NCBI GenBank assembly: GCA_028282865.1
Contig: JANQHA010000315.1
Coordinates: 1 to 13,286 of the forward strand
From: Oligoflexales bacterium
GTDB taxonomy: Bacteria; Bdellovibrionota_B; Oligoflexia; Oligoflexales; CACXFL01
Length of the DNA: 13,286 bases
Direction: 5' to 3'
The notes under the pieces are model-generated. The model saw only the letters and a list, made by a program, of their open reading frames with translations, made no database searches and had not been told where the DNA came from. Positions within the stretch are counted from its first letter, which is position 1. Each line of letters opens with the position of its first letter. Below, piece by piece: positions 5,540 to 12,811 of this stretch. A program made the translations under genes and the position numbers.

Positions 5540-7480
5540 ATGAAAGTAATCATAACTACAATCGTCGCATTGCTAGTAGGCTGTTCGGTCGAGGAGTCCG
5601 AAGTATCAAACACCAGCCAAGTTTTACAGCCAAGCGATACAAACTTCGCAAACTATGTCGACGAATACGATTACCCGCATTTTATCCAAGACAACAGCAA
5701 TGCTTTAAAAGCACGTATTAAGCTGCTCGATCAAGCCCCTAAAGGCGCAACTGTGAAGGTGCTTACCTTCGTATGGGAGAATGGTGACAGCACCAACCTA
5801 CTCGCAGCTCACATGTGTAAAGCGGCTAAGCGCGGAGTTAAGGTTCAGTTTATGGCCGATAGTAAATATGGGTCGTTAGTGGAGAACGACAAGCATTGGT
5901 TTAATGAACCTAACAACGAAGAGCTCTACCAATGGATGGCTAACTGTGGAGTCGAGGTAAGAATTTATAACAAGATTCCAGAAATATATAATAGCACCGT
6001 ATACGATCGAAGTTTTTTTCGCACCAGAAATGGCGCCAAGTTAAAAGTCGTCGCTATGGCAAAAAGAGAGTATGGCACTATCGTCATGTCTCCGCTTAAC
6101 CGACTGAACCATCGTAAGTTATTTTTGGTTGAAAAAACGGTAAAAGGCAAAAAAGTTGGCTGCATGATTCTAGGGGGGAGAAACTTAGGGGACCACTACC
6201 TTAGCTGGACAACCAAAGGCGATCAGTTTTTAGACTCTGATGTCGTGTTATGCAAGCACCACCTCTCTGATATTGAAGAAAGAAAGTACCGCACATTTGA
6301 GTCAGCAAAAGAATCGTTCAATGACCTTTGGAACGCAAAGAAAGAAAGAATAAATGTTAACGGCGGATCAACCGTCGCTTATAGAAGCATCGTTCACAAG
6401 ATTCCTGCAAGACGGGATTTTCGTTATAGCCACATTTGGTTCGCAAGAGCAGAAGAGAATGCTAAATTATCTCCAGACCACCCGCGTTCAATCGATAGGT
6501 ATTTTAAAGGCGACAAAGAAGCTCCTCAGAGCGTACGGATGATTCCGTTGGCAAAGAACCTTAAAAACCCTAACCTGCCTGTCCCAGGCACTCCCATGAA
6601 GCACACAATGCGCTGGCGGCTAAAAACATCTGGCTGGGATCGCGACTACAAGAACGATCACGTCAGGCAAGAACTTTACAACGGAATTGATGCTGAATTA
6701 GCAGAGATTTATATCGAGAGTGCTTATCTGACTCTAGACAGCACTATAAAAGGCAAACTAGAGCGCGCTCTATCTCGGGGAGTGAAGGTAACCCTAGTGA
6801 GCAACAGTGCCTTCACAATGGACGGTGCAGCTGCTCAGTTGATATCTCTTGGCAACGTAGAGTACATCAAGGAAATGAAGGTTCGTTACCCGAAGCTTAT
6901 GAAAGCTTACTACCTAACAGCGATGGCTGGCCATATGCTCCACTTCAAAGGCGCAGCATTTCGATGTCAAAAAATGGTTAGAGACTTTGATTATAAGAAT
7001 GCATCTTCTGCCAAGCAGGTGTACCAGAAAAGATTTATCTTAGGCTCTCACAACTTCCACCCCAGGTCTGGCATGTCTGATAAAGAGCATGCTCTGGTAT
7101 GGAATGAGAAGATTGGTCAAACCTGCCTTGATAAACTAGAAGAGCTCAAAGCCCAATCAAACCGCGACATCACAGTCGACCCTATTTATGTTGCGGCTAA
7201 CCCCACCTCAGCAGATCGGCTAGATGGCGTTGGAATCAGGCTCAAGGCTTGGTACGAGCCGCTCATCGAAGACTTCCATGGCAATCAAACTCAAATCATT
7301 GTCGAGTTTGACGAGTATATGAAAAACTGGGCAACCTATAATCGCAGACCAGATGATGACATATTTAAGAGAATCAAGCTGAGGATGAAGAAGTATCTAT
7401 TCAATGACAGCGGTCAGATGCACAGGGGAGCAGCGGGAATTTTGGGTCTTTTAAAGCCCAAGTATGAGGACTTTTTATAG
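5540..7480 (+). CDS. phospholipase D superfamily lipoprotein (cardiolipin-synthase-like, modified HKD motifs)
   Basis: I start at the ATG at 5540, which has AGGGGTG just upstream and begins a lipoprotein signal peptide, MKVIITTIVALLVGC, with lipobox L-V-G-C15. The open frame extends further upstream into ettA, but that part is not coding. Ser at +2 suggests outer-membrane delivery. The 646-residue protein has two PLD-type halves. In the first, a strand TVKVLTFVW (71-79) precedes AAKRGVKVQFMAD (95-107), then HRKLFLVE (H191, K193) and GGRN (212-215). In the second, IYIESAYLTLD (390-400) precedes RGVKVTLVSNSAF (413-425), then HFK (H468, K470) and GSHN (502-505) with E516. Both His-Lys pairs survive, but the HKD aspartates are replaced: E198 in the first and R475 in the second. 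Known relatives hydrolyse or transfer phosphodiesters of lipids or nucleic acid. It lies 13 bp after ettA and is probably read through from it. Confidence 0.85.
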   Translation: MKVIITTIVALLVGCSVEESEVSNTSQVLQPSDTNFANYVDEYDYPHFIQDNSNALKARIKLLDQAPKGATVKVLTFVWENGDSTNLLAAHMCKAAKRGVKVQFMADSKYGSLVENDKHWFNEPNNEELYQWMANCGVEVRIYNKIPEIYNSTVYDRSFFRTRNGAKLKVVAMAKREYGTIVMSPLNRLNHRKLFLVEKTVKGKKVGCMILGGRNLGDHYLSWTTKGDQFLDSDVVLCKHHLSDIEERKYRTFESAKESFNDLWNAKKERINVNGGSTVAYRSIVHKIPARRDFRYSHIWFARAEENAKLSPDHPRSIDRYFKGDKEAPQSVRMIPLAKNLKNPNLPVPGTPMKHTMRWRLKTSGWDRDYKNDHVRQELYNGIDAELAEIYIESAYLTLDSTIKGKLERALSRGVKVTLVSNSAFTMDGAAAQLISLGNVEYIKEMKVRYPKLMKAYYLTAMAGHMLHFKGAAFRCQKMVRDFDYKNASSAKQVYQKRFILGSHNFHPRSGMSDKEHALVWNEKIGQTCLDKLEELKAQSNRDITVDPIYVAANPTSADRLDGVGIRLKAWYEPLIEDFHGNQTQIIVEFDEYMKNWATYNRRPDDDIFKRIKLRMKKYLFNDSGQMHRGAAGILGLLKPKYEDFL

Positions 7481-7504
7481 TTATAAAATAATTAATAATA
7501 ATAT

Positions 7505-7532
7505 TTGACATTTTAATAAAATATATTATAAT
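7505..7532 (+). promoter_or_regulatory. perfect-hexamer sigma70 promoter for a leaderless subtilisin-lipoprotein mRNA
   Basis: TTGACA at 7505-7510 and TATAAT at 7527-7532 both match the sigma70 consensus exactly, with a 16-bp all-A/T spacer. With the last base of the -10 at -7, position +1 is base 7539, the A of the start codon of the next gene. The 58 bases between the two lipoprotein genes (7481-7538) are almost wholly A and T and contain no Shine-Dalgarno sequence. The elements are read directly; the start site is predicted from usual spacing. Confidence 0.75.
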
Positions 7533-7538
7533 GTCGTC

Positions 7539-8936
7539 ATGTTTTTAATAAAAATATTAAAATTACTTATAATTATTAGCGTTATGCTCGTGGGCTGCGG
7601 AGAGTCGCAATTCATCTGGGAAGATGACGAAGAGGCCTCCAGTAGCTCCAACGCAGCTGCGAGCCAGCTGAGACCACTCGATAGCGCTAAGATTTCTAAT
7701 TCCACTTTGACCAACCTAAATGACATCATTACCAAGGTAGGTATGGCTAAGCTCCATCAAAAAGGTCACTTTGGACAAGGGGTCAAAATTGCAATCTTTG
7801 ACAACGGCTACACCGATCTAAGTTTTTCGTTAGGCACTAGGTTACCGCCTAACCTGCAAATCCAACCTTACGTCAAAAATGAGCCAGCAGATACAATCCA
7901 CGGAACTAAGATGGCTGAGCTAGCTTATGGTGTAGCGACTGGAAGTACACGATACTCGCCGTCGCGGCCTGGACCAGAGCTCTTATTATATAACACAAAC
8001 GGCCTAACCAACTTTAAACATGCGATCAACGATGCAATCGTGAAAGGTGTCGACTTCATACTATACGCCCAGATCTGGGAGTACGGCGGTAACCGCGATG
8101 GCCATGGATTTATAAACCAATACGTTAACCGAGCTATCAACGCAGGAATCATCTGGATCAATGCCGCTGGCAATTACGGCCGCTCCACCCATAGCGGTGG
8201 TATCTCTATCAGAGAAGACTCATCAGTTAAACTACCCTATAAAGATGATAGTGTTCGTCTAACGGTGGAAGATAGCTTAGAACCGTTCTCAGTCAAAATC
8301 ACTCTTGGTTGGAATGACTTCCGAGACGATATGCGTTACGCCACGACCCAAGACCTCGACCTTATAGTAAAAGATAAACACAACAATGTCGTTGCTTCAA
8401 GCAGGCTAAAGCAAGATGGAGTCTTTCGTGACGTCGCCACAGAAGGCGTCACTGCGCATGCCCGAGAGGTTATCAAAAAGCGGCTAGCACCTGGCACTTA
8501 CTATCTACAGGTCAAAGCGAATACTAGAAACTTTAGCCCCTCGAGCAAACTATGGATTGCAGCAAACGGCGCTGAAATTGAACAAGAAGATGCAGGTGAT
8601 AATGATTCTATATTTATGCCTGCGGGAAATCCCAAGGTCATCGCGGTAGGAGCAGCTGATGTCAACTACAGCTCGTCAAGACCTGACAGCTCCAAACCCG
8701 ATATGATGTCGATTTCTCAGGTTCACTTCAGTGACGGATACTCTTATGGTGGTACTTCTGCCGCTGATGCAATCTCTGTGGGAGCACTAGCCGCCTTTGC
8801 TTCTAGCAGGCCAAATAAGCTATCTAATGAAGAGCTCAGATCGCTCTTACATCAGCAAAAGATTACCGCCCCGCTACAAATTGAAAACTCTGATGGCAGT
8901 CAGACGGTTAATATTCTAAACTTCTCCAATCTTTGA
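7539..8936 (+). CDS. subtilisin-like (S8 family) serine peptidase lipoprotein with an embedded beta-domain
   Basis: This 465-residue protein begins with a lipoprotein signal, MFLIKILKLLIIISVMLVGC (lipobox L-V-G-C20), then an acidic Ser/Ala-rich spacer (21-50). The S8 catalytic set is complete: D88 in AIFDNG (the usual Ser/Thr after Asp is Asn), H121 in HGTKMAEL, oxyanion N212 in NAAGN, and S407 in GGTSAAD. There is no room for a full inhibitor propeptide between the lipid Cys and the KVGMAKLHQKG...GQGVKIAIF start of the catalytic core. Between N212 and S407 lies an insertion of about 100 residues (238-342), with LGWND, DLDLIVKD and GTYYLQVKA strands, like the jelly-roll modules normally placed after S8 domains. 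The only usable start is the ATG at 7539: the next Met is inside the signal peptide. It has no ribosome site and probably heads a leaderless mRNA. Likely an outer-membrane-anchored protease; substrate unknown. Confidence 0.87.
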   Translation: MFLIKILKLLIIISVMLVGCGESQFIWEDDEEASSSSNAAASQLRPLDSAKISNSTLTNLNDIITKVGMAKLHQKGHFGQGVKIAIFDNGYTDLSFSLGTRLPPNLQIQPYVKNEPADTIHGTKMAELAYGVATGSTRYSPSRPGPELLLYNTNGLTNFKHAINDAIVKGVDFILYAQIWEYGGNRDGHGFINQYVNRAINAGIIWINAAGNYGRSTHSGGISIREDSSVKLPYKDDSVRLTVEDSLEPFSVKITLGWNDFRDDMRYATTQDLDLIVKDKHNNVVASSRLKQDGVFRDVATEGVTAHAREVIKKRLAPGTYYLQVKANTRNFSPSSKLWIAANGAEIEQEDAGDNDSIFMPAGNPKVIAVGAADVNYSSSRPDSSKPDMMSISQVHFSDGYSYGGTSAADAISVGALAAFASSRPNKLSNEELRSLLHQQKITAPLQIENSDGSQTVNILNFSNL

Positions 8937-8960
8937 TTGATTTAGGAAGTCAGAAACCAC

Positions 8961-9761
8961 ATGAATGCTGAAGGCCAAGTCAGAAAGATGATCGGGCGCA
9001 TCGATGGTGATGGGCTCGTCCAATATGCTATCCCCGTAAATAACGAGACCTACCCACTAAACCAATGGATCGGTAGCGATCTAACGTTGGAACACCTTGG
9101 CTCAATTAACTGCCTCTCGTGTAACTCGGAAATCAAAAAAACCTACAATCAAGGCTACTGCTTTATGTGTTTCCAGAGCCTAGCAGCCTGCGATATGTGC
9201 ATACTAAAGCCAGAGCTATGTCACTACCATAAAGGAACCTGCAGAGAGCCTGAGTGGGGCAAGCAGCATTGCATGATTCCACATACAGTTTACCTAGCAA
9301 ACTCTTCTGGCCTAAAAGTAGGAATCACCCGGGCCCATCAGCAGCTAACCAGGTGGATTGATCAAGGTGCTTCACAAGCTATTAAAATTGCCGAAACGAG
9401 TAACAGACTAGACTCCGGAATGGTCGAAACCTCACTCAAAAAATTAGTAAGTGATAAAACTAACTGGAGAAAGATGTTAAAGGGTACCCCGGAGAGTGTA
9501 GACCTTGAGTCACTACGTGTTTCCTACCAAAAAGAAATACCAGCAGGCATCGATGTCCGGTTAGAAAGTGACGAACCCCCAGTAACGATCACTTACCCCG
9601 TGCAAAGATACCCGGAAAAAATCACGTCGTTAAACTTAGACAAAACCCCTACCATTTCATCCAAACTCATGGGAATAAAAGGCCAGTATCTAATTTTTGA
9701 AGCAGGAGTGATCAATATTCGCAAGTATGCCGGCTACCAAATTAGAATATCTGGGAGTTAG
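8961..9761 (+). CDS. DUF2797 family Cys-rich protein
   Basis: I recognise this 266-residue protein as DUF2797 from its conserved run of motifs: CLSC (51-54), GYCFMCFQ (66-72), CDMC (77-80), KPELCHYHKGTC (83-94), EPEWGKQHC (96-104), and then VYLANSSGLKVGITR (110-124) with RWIDQGA (131-137). Nine cysteines in residues 51-104 could bind two zinc ions or an iron-sulfur cluster. The following VYLANSSGLKVGITR segment resembles the start of a GIY-YIG nuclease-like fold, though nuclease activity is not established for the family. It has no signal peptide, so it is probably cytoplasmic. It starts 24 bp after the subtilisin gene, with AGGAAG about 11 bases before the ATG, and is probably co-transcribed with it. 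Its intracellular nature makes a direct partnership with the two lipoproteins doubtful. Confidence 0.85.
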   Translation: MNAEGQVRKMIGRIDGDGLVQYAIPVNNETYPLNQWIGSDLTLEHLGSINCLSCNSEIKKTYNQGYCFMCFQSLAACDMCILKPELCHYHKGTCREPEWGKQHCMIPHTVYLANSSGLKVGITRAHQQLTRWIDQGASQAIKIAETSNRLDSGMVETSLKKLVSDKTNWRKMLKGTPESVDLESLRVSYQKEIPAGIDVRLESDEPPVTITYPVQRYPEKITSLNLDKTPTISSKLMGIKGQYLIFEAGVINIRKYAGYQIRISGS

Positions 9762-9772
9762 CTAAAAATTAG

Positions 9773-9825
9773 CTCATGAAGCCCCAACCCAATGTCTAAA
9801 TATCTTTGGGAAAACCTGTCATGAG
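9773..9825. repeat. nested inverted repeats between convergent genes
   Basis: CTCATGA (9773-9779) pairs perfectly with TCATGAG (9819-9825). Inside, CCCAA (9788-9792) pairs with TTGGG (9806-9810). A second CCCAA at 9783-9787 offers an alternative pairing. A further small stem AGCTAA/TTAGCT (9760-9765 and 9769-9774) overlaps the stop codon of the DUF2797 gene. There is no U-run on either strand directly after the stems, so this is not a typical intrinsic terminator. It may be a transcript-end structure shared by the two converging units. The rest of 9762-9890 shows no gene. Confidence 0.4.
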
Positions 9826-9890
9826 TAGTCTTTAAGTACTAACCGCAACCCTTGAACCTAACAGACCTTATTTTTTATTTTATCTAACAA

Positions 9891-11237
9891 CTACCGAAAA
9901 CTAAGTGAGACATCAGCCTCAACAACACTCTTTTGTGCCATGTAGAAACGCACGCGAGAAACCTGCCGGGCGATACACTGGGATATTTTTCGGGGGATTT
10001 TGTGACTGCGACTATATCTTGCTGACCTGACACGGCCACTGGTGTCAATTTTTAGATAGAGCTTGGCTTGCTTGAAGGGCTTTAAATTCTTTGAGCTTGA
10101 ACCTACACATTGCTGCAGTCTAGACATATTATATCCAATAATACGGTGAACAAGTGTCGAATCAACATTAGAAATATCTCTTAGTGGCTCGAGAGATAGC
10201 CTCCTATAGCTGGTGGTTTTCTGCTCCTCGATAAATTTTTTCTCATCCTGAAAGAAGCTATACATGCGCTCCTTTTGATAAGCATTAGCAGCATCTAAGC
10301 ATTGGTCGACAACCTTTTTTTGATCAAGTCCTGAAATAACTTGGCCAGAATCTAAATTTAGTGGTCGATACTCGCGCCTAGGAGTCTTTAGAAAAGTATC
10401 CCTCTGAGTACTCAGCTCCCCCCAAAGCAGGGACTCAACAGAAGGGTCGATAGAAACCGTTTCATTCTCTGGCCAAAATTTATCTGACCGACGAAATTTC
10501 TGAATACGACCGCTTAAAAATTTACTACCGACGATGCCGTACTGGTAAAGTGGTATGGATACGCCTCGATACTGACGGTAACGGACAAAAAAGGAGCCCC
10601 CCAATGCCCCGCGAATCTTACTGCGATATGGCAGCTCTAAATCGATGGTCTGCCCATACTTAGTGAAATCCTTGCCAATAACTCCGCCTATTTTGTTAAG
10701 ACCCACTCGCCATAGGGACTTCTTAAATACGGGCTCTACACCACCGTAAAAGGGGGTAAAAACGACGACAGAACGATCCTTAGCAATAATTAAAAAGTCG
10801 TCTGCTATCTTGACCAACTCACCCGATCCGTAGCCAAACCAAGGGCTGTTTGCAGCGCAATGAACAAGACTTTGCCAGCGACCGGAGTCGCCTGCTAGCT
10901 GACCAAGAGACTTTGCTGCTAAATGTTTCTTAGGATTTTTGGTCTTTCCTTTGGTAGATCTAAGCAAAGAATTTTTTCGAACCTGATTTCTTTGACCAGA
11001 ATTTTTCTTTACTAACGCAGTTTGTTCAGACAAATACTCTTGATCAGCGGAAACCCGGTAGATCAGTGCGAGCAGTGCGACAGCACCTAGGAGCTTTAAA
11101 ACAATTCTCGGGCTAATGAAAATCTTGGTTTTCTTTTGCTTAGACTTAGCAGCATACTCTTGCTGCTCAAGTAATGCCTTATGGACCAATGAATCAAATT
11201 GGGGTTTATTTAAATTGTGATCATCATTTTGGCTCAT
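9891..11237 (-). CDS. single-pass membrane protein with AgmX/PglI-type (TonB-like) C-terminal domain
   Basis: This 448-residue protein has a charged N-terminal cytoplasmic part (1-43), one membrane helix (about 44-60, IVLKLLGAVALLALIY), then a basic low-complexity linker (75-108). A region of unknown fold follows (about 120-260), with aromatic, beta-looking stretches such as SGELVKIADDFLIIAKDRSVVVF. The last 80 or so residues (about 367-448) match the AgmX/PglI C-terminal pattern: NMSRLQQC, then KLYLKIDTSGRVRSARY, then SQCIARQVSRVRF. The C377/C421 pair is usual in such domains. Proteins of this kind, including AgmX/GltJ of the Myxococcus gliding machine, reach from the inner membrane into the periplasm. 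A motility role is not implied here, since no AglRQS-like motor genes are in view. Its ATG overlaps the TGA of the upstream gene by 4 bases (11234-11237), and no clear ribosome site is present, so translation is probably coupled. Confidence 0.75.
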   Translation of the reverse strand: MSQNDDHNLNKPQFDSLVHKALLEQQEYAAKSKQKKTKIFISPRIVLKLLGAVALLALIYRVSADQEYLSEQTALVKKNSGQRNQVRKNSLLRSTKGKTKNPKKHLAAKSLGQLAGDSGRWQSLVHCAANSPWFGYGSGELVKIADDFLIIAKDRSVVVFTPFYGGVEPVFKKSLWRVGLNKIGGVIGKDFTKYGQTIDLELPYRSKIRGALGGSFFVRYRQYRGVSIPLYQYGIVGSKFLSGRIQKFRRSDKFWPENETVSIDPSVESLLWGELSTQRDTFLKTPRREYRPLNLDSGQVISGLDQKKVVDQCLDAANAYQKERMYSFFQDEKKFIEEQKTTSYRRLSLEPLRDISNVDSTLVHRIIGYNMSRLQQCVGSSSKNLKPFKQAKLYLKIDTSGRVRSARYSRSHKIPRKISQCIARQVSRVRFYMAQKSVVEADVSLSFR

Positions 11238-12529
11238 CGGATTTCAATCACATCTACTGAGTTATCTTGATATTCACTTGAGCTCTGCTCCTGATAATAT
11301 CTGACTTTGCCACTAAATTCTGATTCTGTGACTTTTTTAGCCGTGATAGTAGGAGCAGTCTCTGGCTCAGGTGCACCGATCTCACTTGGATTCGGATAAA
11401 CCGCCTGACCGGTAATAAACTTATCGTAAGATTTAATACTTTTAGCATTAAGCCCCAACCGGTCAAGAATCCGTCTGCTCGTGCTCTTAACACTTCGATC
11501 AGGGTCATGAAGAGCTGCTGCAAGGTATAAATTACGGAAATGATCGTCATGCATACCTAATGATAGGATGATCGATTGCCTAGATCTTTCGTCAACGACC
11601 TTTAGCGCCTGCCGCAAGATATATGCTTCAGATGAGGCTAATTTCCTCTGAAATCGCTTAAAGTAGTTAGCCACCAAAGAAGGTCGTGCCCCCTCAATCA
11701 CCGACTCGACCACGTCAATATCAACTGGTACACCAAATTCTACTAATGCCACTAACGCGCGCATTCGGGTCCAAAACTTTTTATCTTTCAATCCTTTAAA
11801 TAAAATTTCCTCGCTACCAAGAAGTCGATATCTCCTGACTTCGTTCAGTGTGTGATAACGTTGAAAAGCAAACTCATGCTGGATTCCTGCATTCCAAAGA
11901 TCTTGCTCGACTTTTGTCCATCTATTTTTAAGCTTCTTCACTCGTGGTAGTGGATTGGTTAATTCCCAGTATGGATTGTCGAGGTCACTGGCATCAGCTG
12001 GATTAACCGGAGCAGCTTTTCTCACAGTATTGCGATTAATTTTTATAGTTGTATTGCTAGGAGCGACAGAAACGACCGCTAGATCATCCTGCCAAGGGAG
12101 TTGATCTCCTAAAAACAGGTAAGATGTGCATAAGCCCAGAAACAGTGCCACTAAATACAAAGTTCGTTTATTAGTCGCGGGAGCAACTTCCGTTGCAACA
12201 AAGTCAGTGCTTGCAATGCTATCCATCCAATGATCGGTAGACTGAATCGGCTGCTCTGAGGCAGTCGGAATCACAGGCTGTTCAGCTGCTTCTATACCCT
12301 CCTTAACCTCTTCTTCGGGATCAACCTTCTTTACCACAGTTTCAGGAGTCCAGGGCACCTCTTCGTCGGCGACATATTGATCAGGCTGCGGCGGAACCGA
12401 GTCGGTAGGAGACTCCCCGAGCACAATACCCTCACTCGCTACCGGCTTTTGGACCGTGGTATCTTGAGGTGTTAGATCAGAACCATCATCGTCTGCTAAT
12501 TTGGTTAAATCGATAAACTTTTCAGCCAC
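11234..12529 (-). CDS. single-pass membrane protein with acidic N-terminus and helical repeat-like periplasmic part, unknown function
   Basis: This 431-residue protein starts at a GTG (12527-12529) preceded by AAGGGAAG; I found no better ATG. Residues 1-120 are acidic, Pro/Glu/Thr-rich and probably disordered (MAEKFIDLTKLADDDGSD...). One membrane helix follows at about 123-140 (TLYLVALFLGLCTSYLFL). Residues about 200-360 are mainly helical, with HEAT-like pieces: FWTRMRALVALVEFG, ILRQALKVVDERSRQSIIL, FRNLYLAAALHDPDRSVKSTSRRILDRLG. The 'alpha-hairpin with D-P-D-x-x-V' style is typical of HEAT repeats. The tail (about 385-431) is again low-complexity. I do not recognise a family. The 4-bp overlap with the AgmX/PglI-type gene downstream and the matching topology (short cytoplasmic part, one helix, large periplasmic part) suggest that the two products work together at the envelope. 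Confidence 0.7.
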   Translation of the reverse strand: MAEKFIDLTKLADDDGSDLTPQDTTVQKPVASEGIVLGESPTDSVPPQPDQYVADEEVPWTPETVVKKVDPEEEVKEGIEAAEQPVIPTASEQPIQSTDHWMDSIASTDFVATEVAPATNKRTLYLVALFLGLCTSYLFLGDQLPWQDDLAVVSVAPSNTTIKINRNTVRKAAPVNPADASDLDNPYWELTNPLPRVKKLKNRWTKVEQDLWNAGIQHEFAFQRYHTLNEVRRYRLLGSEEILFKGLKDKKFWTRMRALVALVEFGVPVDIDVVESVIEGARPSLVANYFKRFQRKLASSEAYILRQALKVVDERSRQSIILSLGMHDDHFRNLYLAAALHDPDRSVKSTSRRILDRLGLNAKSIKSYDKFITGQAVYPNPSEIGAPEPETAPTITAKKVTESEFSGKVRYYQEQSSSEYQDNSVDVIEIR

Positions 12530-12635
12530 CAGACTTCCCTTCTCGATCAGCTCCTATCTATAACTCGGGAGCACGCAGTTATTTTTCGAACAATTCTGGA
12601 AAATATTTAGTTTTTATTGAGTTTTTCAGCTACTG

Positions 12636-12652
12636 ACATATTAAAGATATGT
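12636..12652. promoter_or_regulatory. perfect inverted repeat ACATAT-N5-ATATGT in the divergent promoter region
   Basis: The 6-bp arms are perfect and separated by TAAAG, in the AT-rich intergenic region between the minus-strand membrane-protein operon and the EF-G gene. Placement about 110 bases upstream of the GTG start of one unit and 160 bases upstream of the ATG of the other fits an operator or a factor-binding site. No regulator can be named. Confidence 0.3.
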
Positions 12653-12716
12653 ATTATTAGGCACTTACTTAAGCCTGCCATAATATTGACCATGCTTTTA
12701 AAAAACTAAGGTATGA

Positions 12717-12737
12717 AGTTGTTGTTTTTTAACAACT
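12717..12737. repeat. hairpin AGTTGTT / AACAACT upstream of EF-G
   Basis: AGTTGTT (12717-12723) and AACAACT (12731-12737) form a perfect 7-bp stem with a T-rich loop. A shifted pairing GTTGTT/AACAAC with a TTTT loop is also possible. The hairpin lies just before the candidate EF-G promoter. It could be a protein-binding site; it is too AT-rich and lacks a following T-run for a terminator. Confidence 0.3.
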
Positions 12738-12743
12738 ATAGTA

Positions 12744-12773
12744 TTGAAATTAATACGTTTTATGGTAAATAAT
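12744..12773 (+). promoter_or_regulatory. candidate sigma70 promoter of the EF-G gene
   Basis: TTGAAA (12744-12749) and AATAAT (12768-12773) each match 5 of 6 consensus positions with an 18-bp spacer, the same -35 and spacing as the HU/IHF-like promoter in this window. Initiation near 12780 would give a leader of about 30 bases containing the AAAGGT ribosome site. Confidence 0.4.
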
Positions 12774-12811
12774 TTGGCTTTCATTTTGTCACTGATTTAA
12801 AGGTCTATCCA

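Noticed and set aside
7442..7461. TTGGGT/GCCCAA stem near the end of the PLD gene as an intrinsic terminator
   Set aside because: It lies inside the coding sequence, includes a G-U pair, and the nearest T-run is too far downstream.
9891..11237. Assigning the AgmX/PglI-type protein to gliding motility
   Set aside because: The C-terminal domain occurs in many non-motility proteins, and no AglRQS- or Glt-type genes are in the window.
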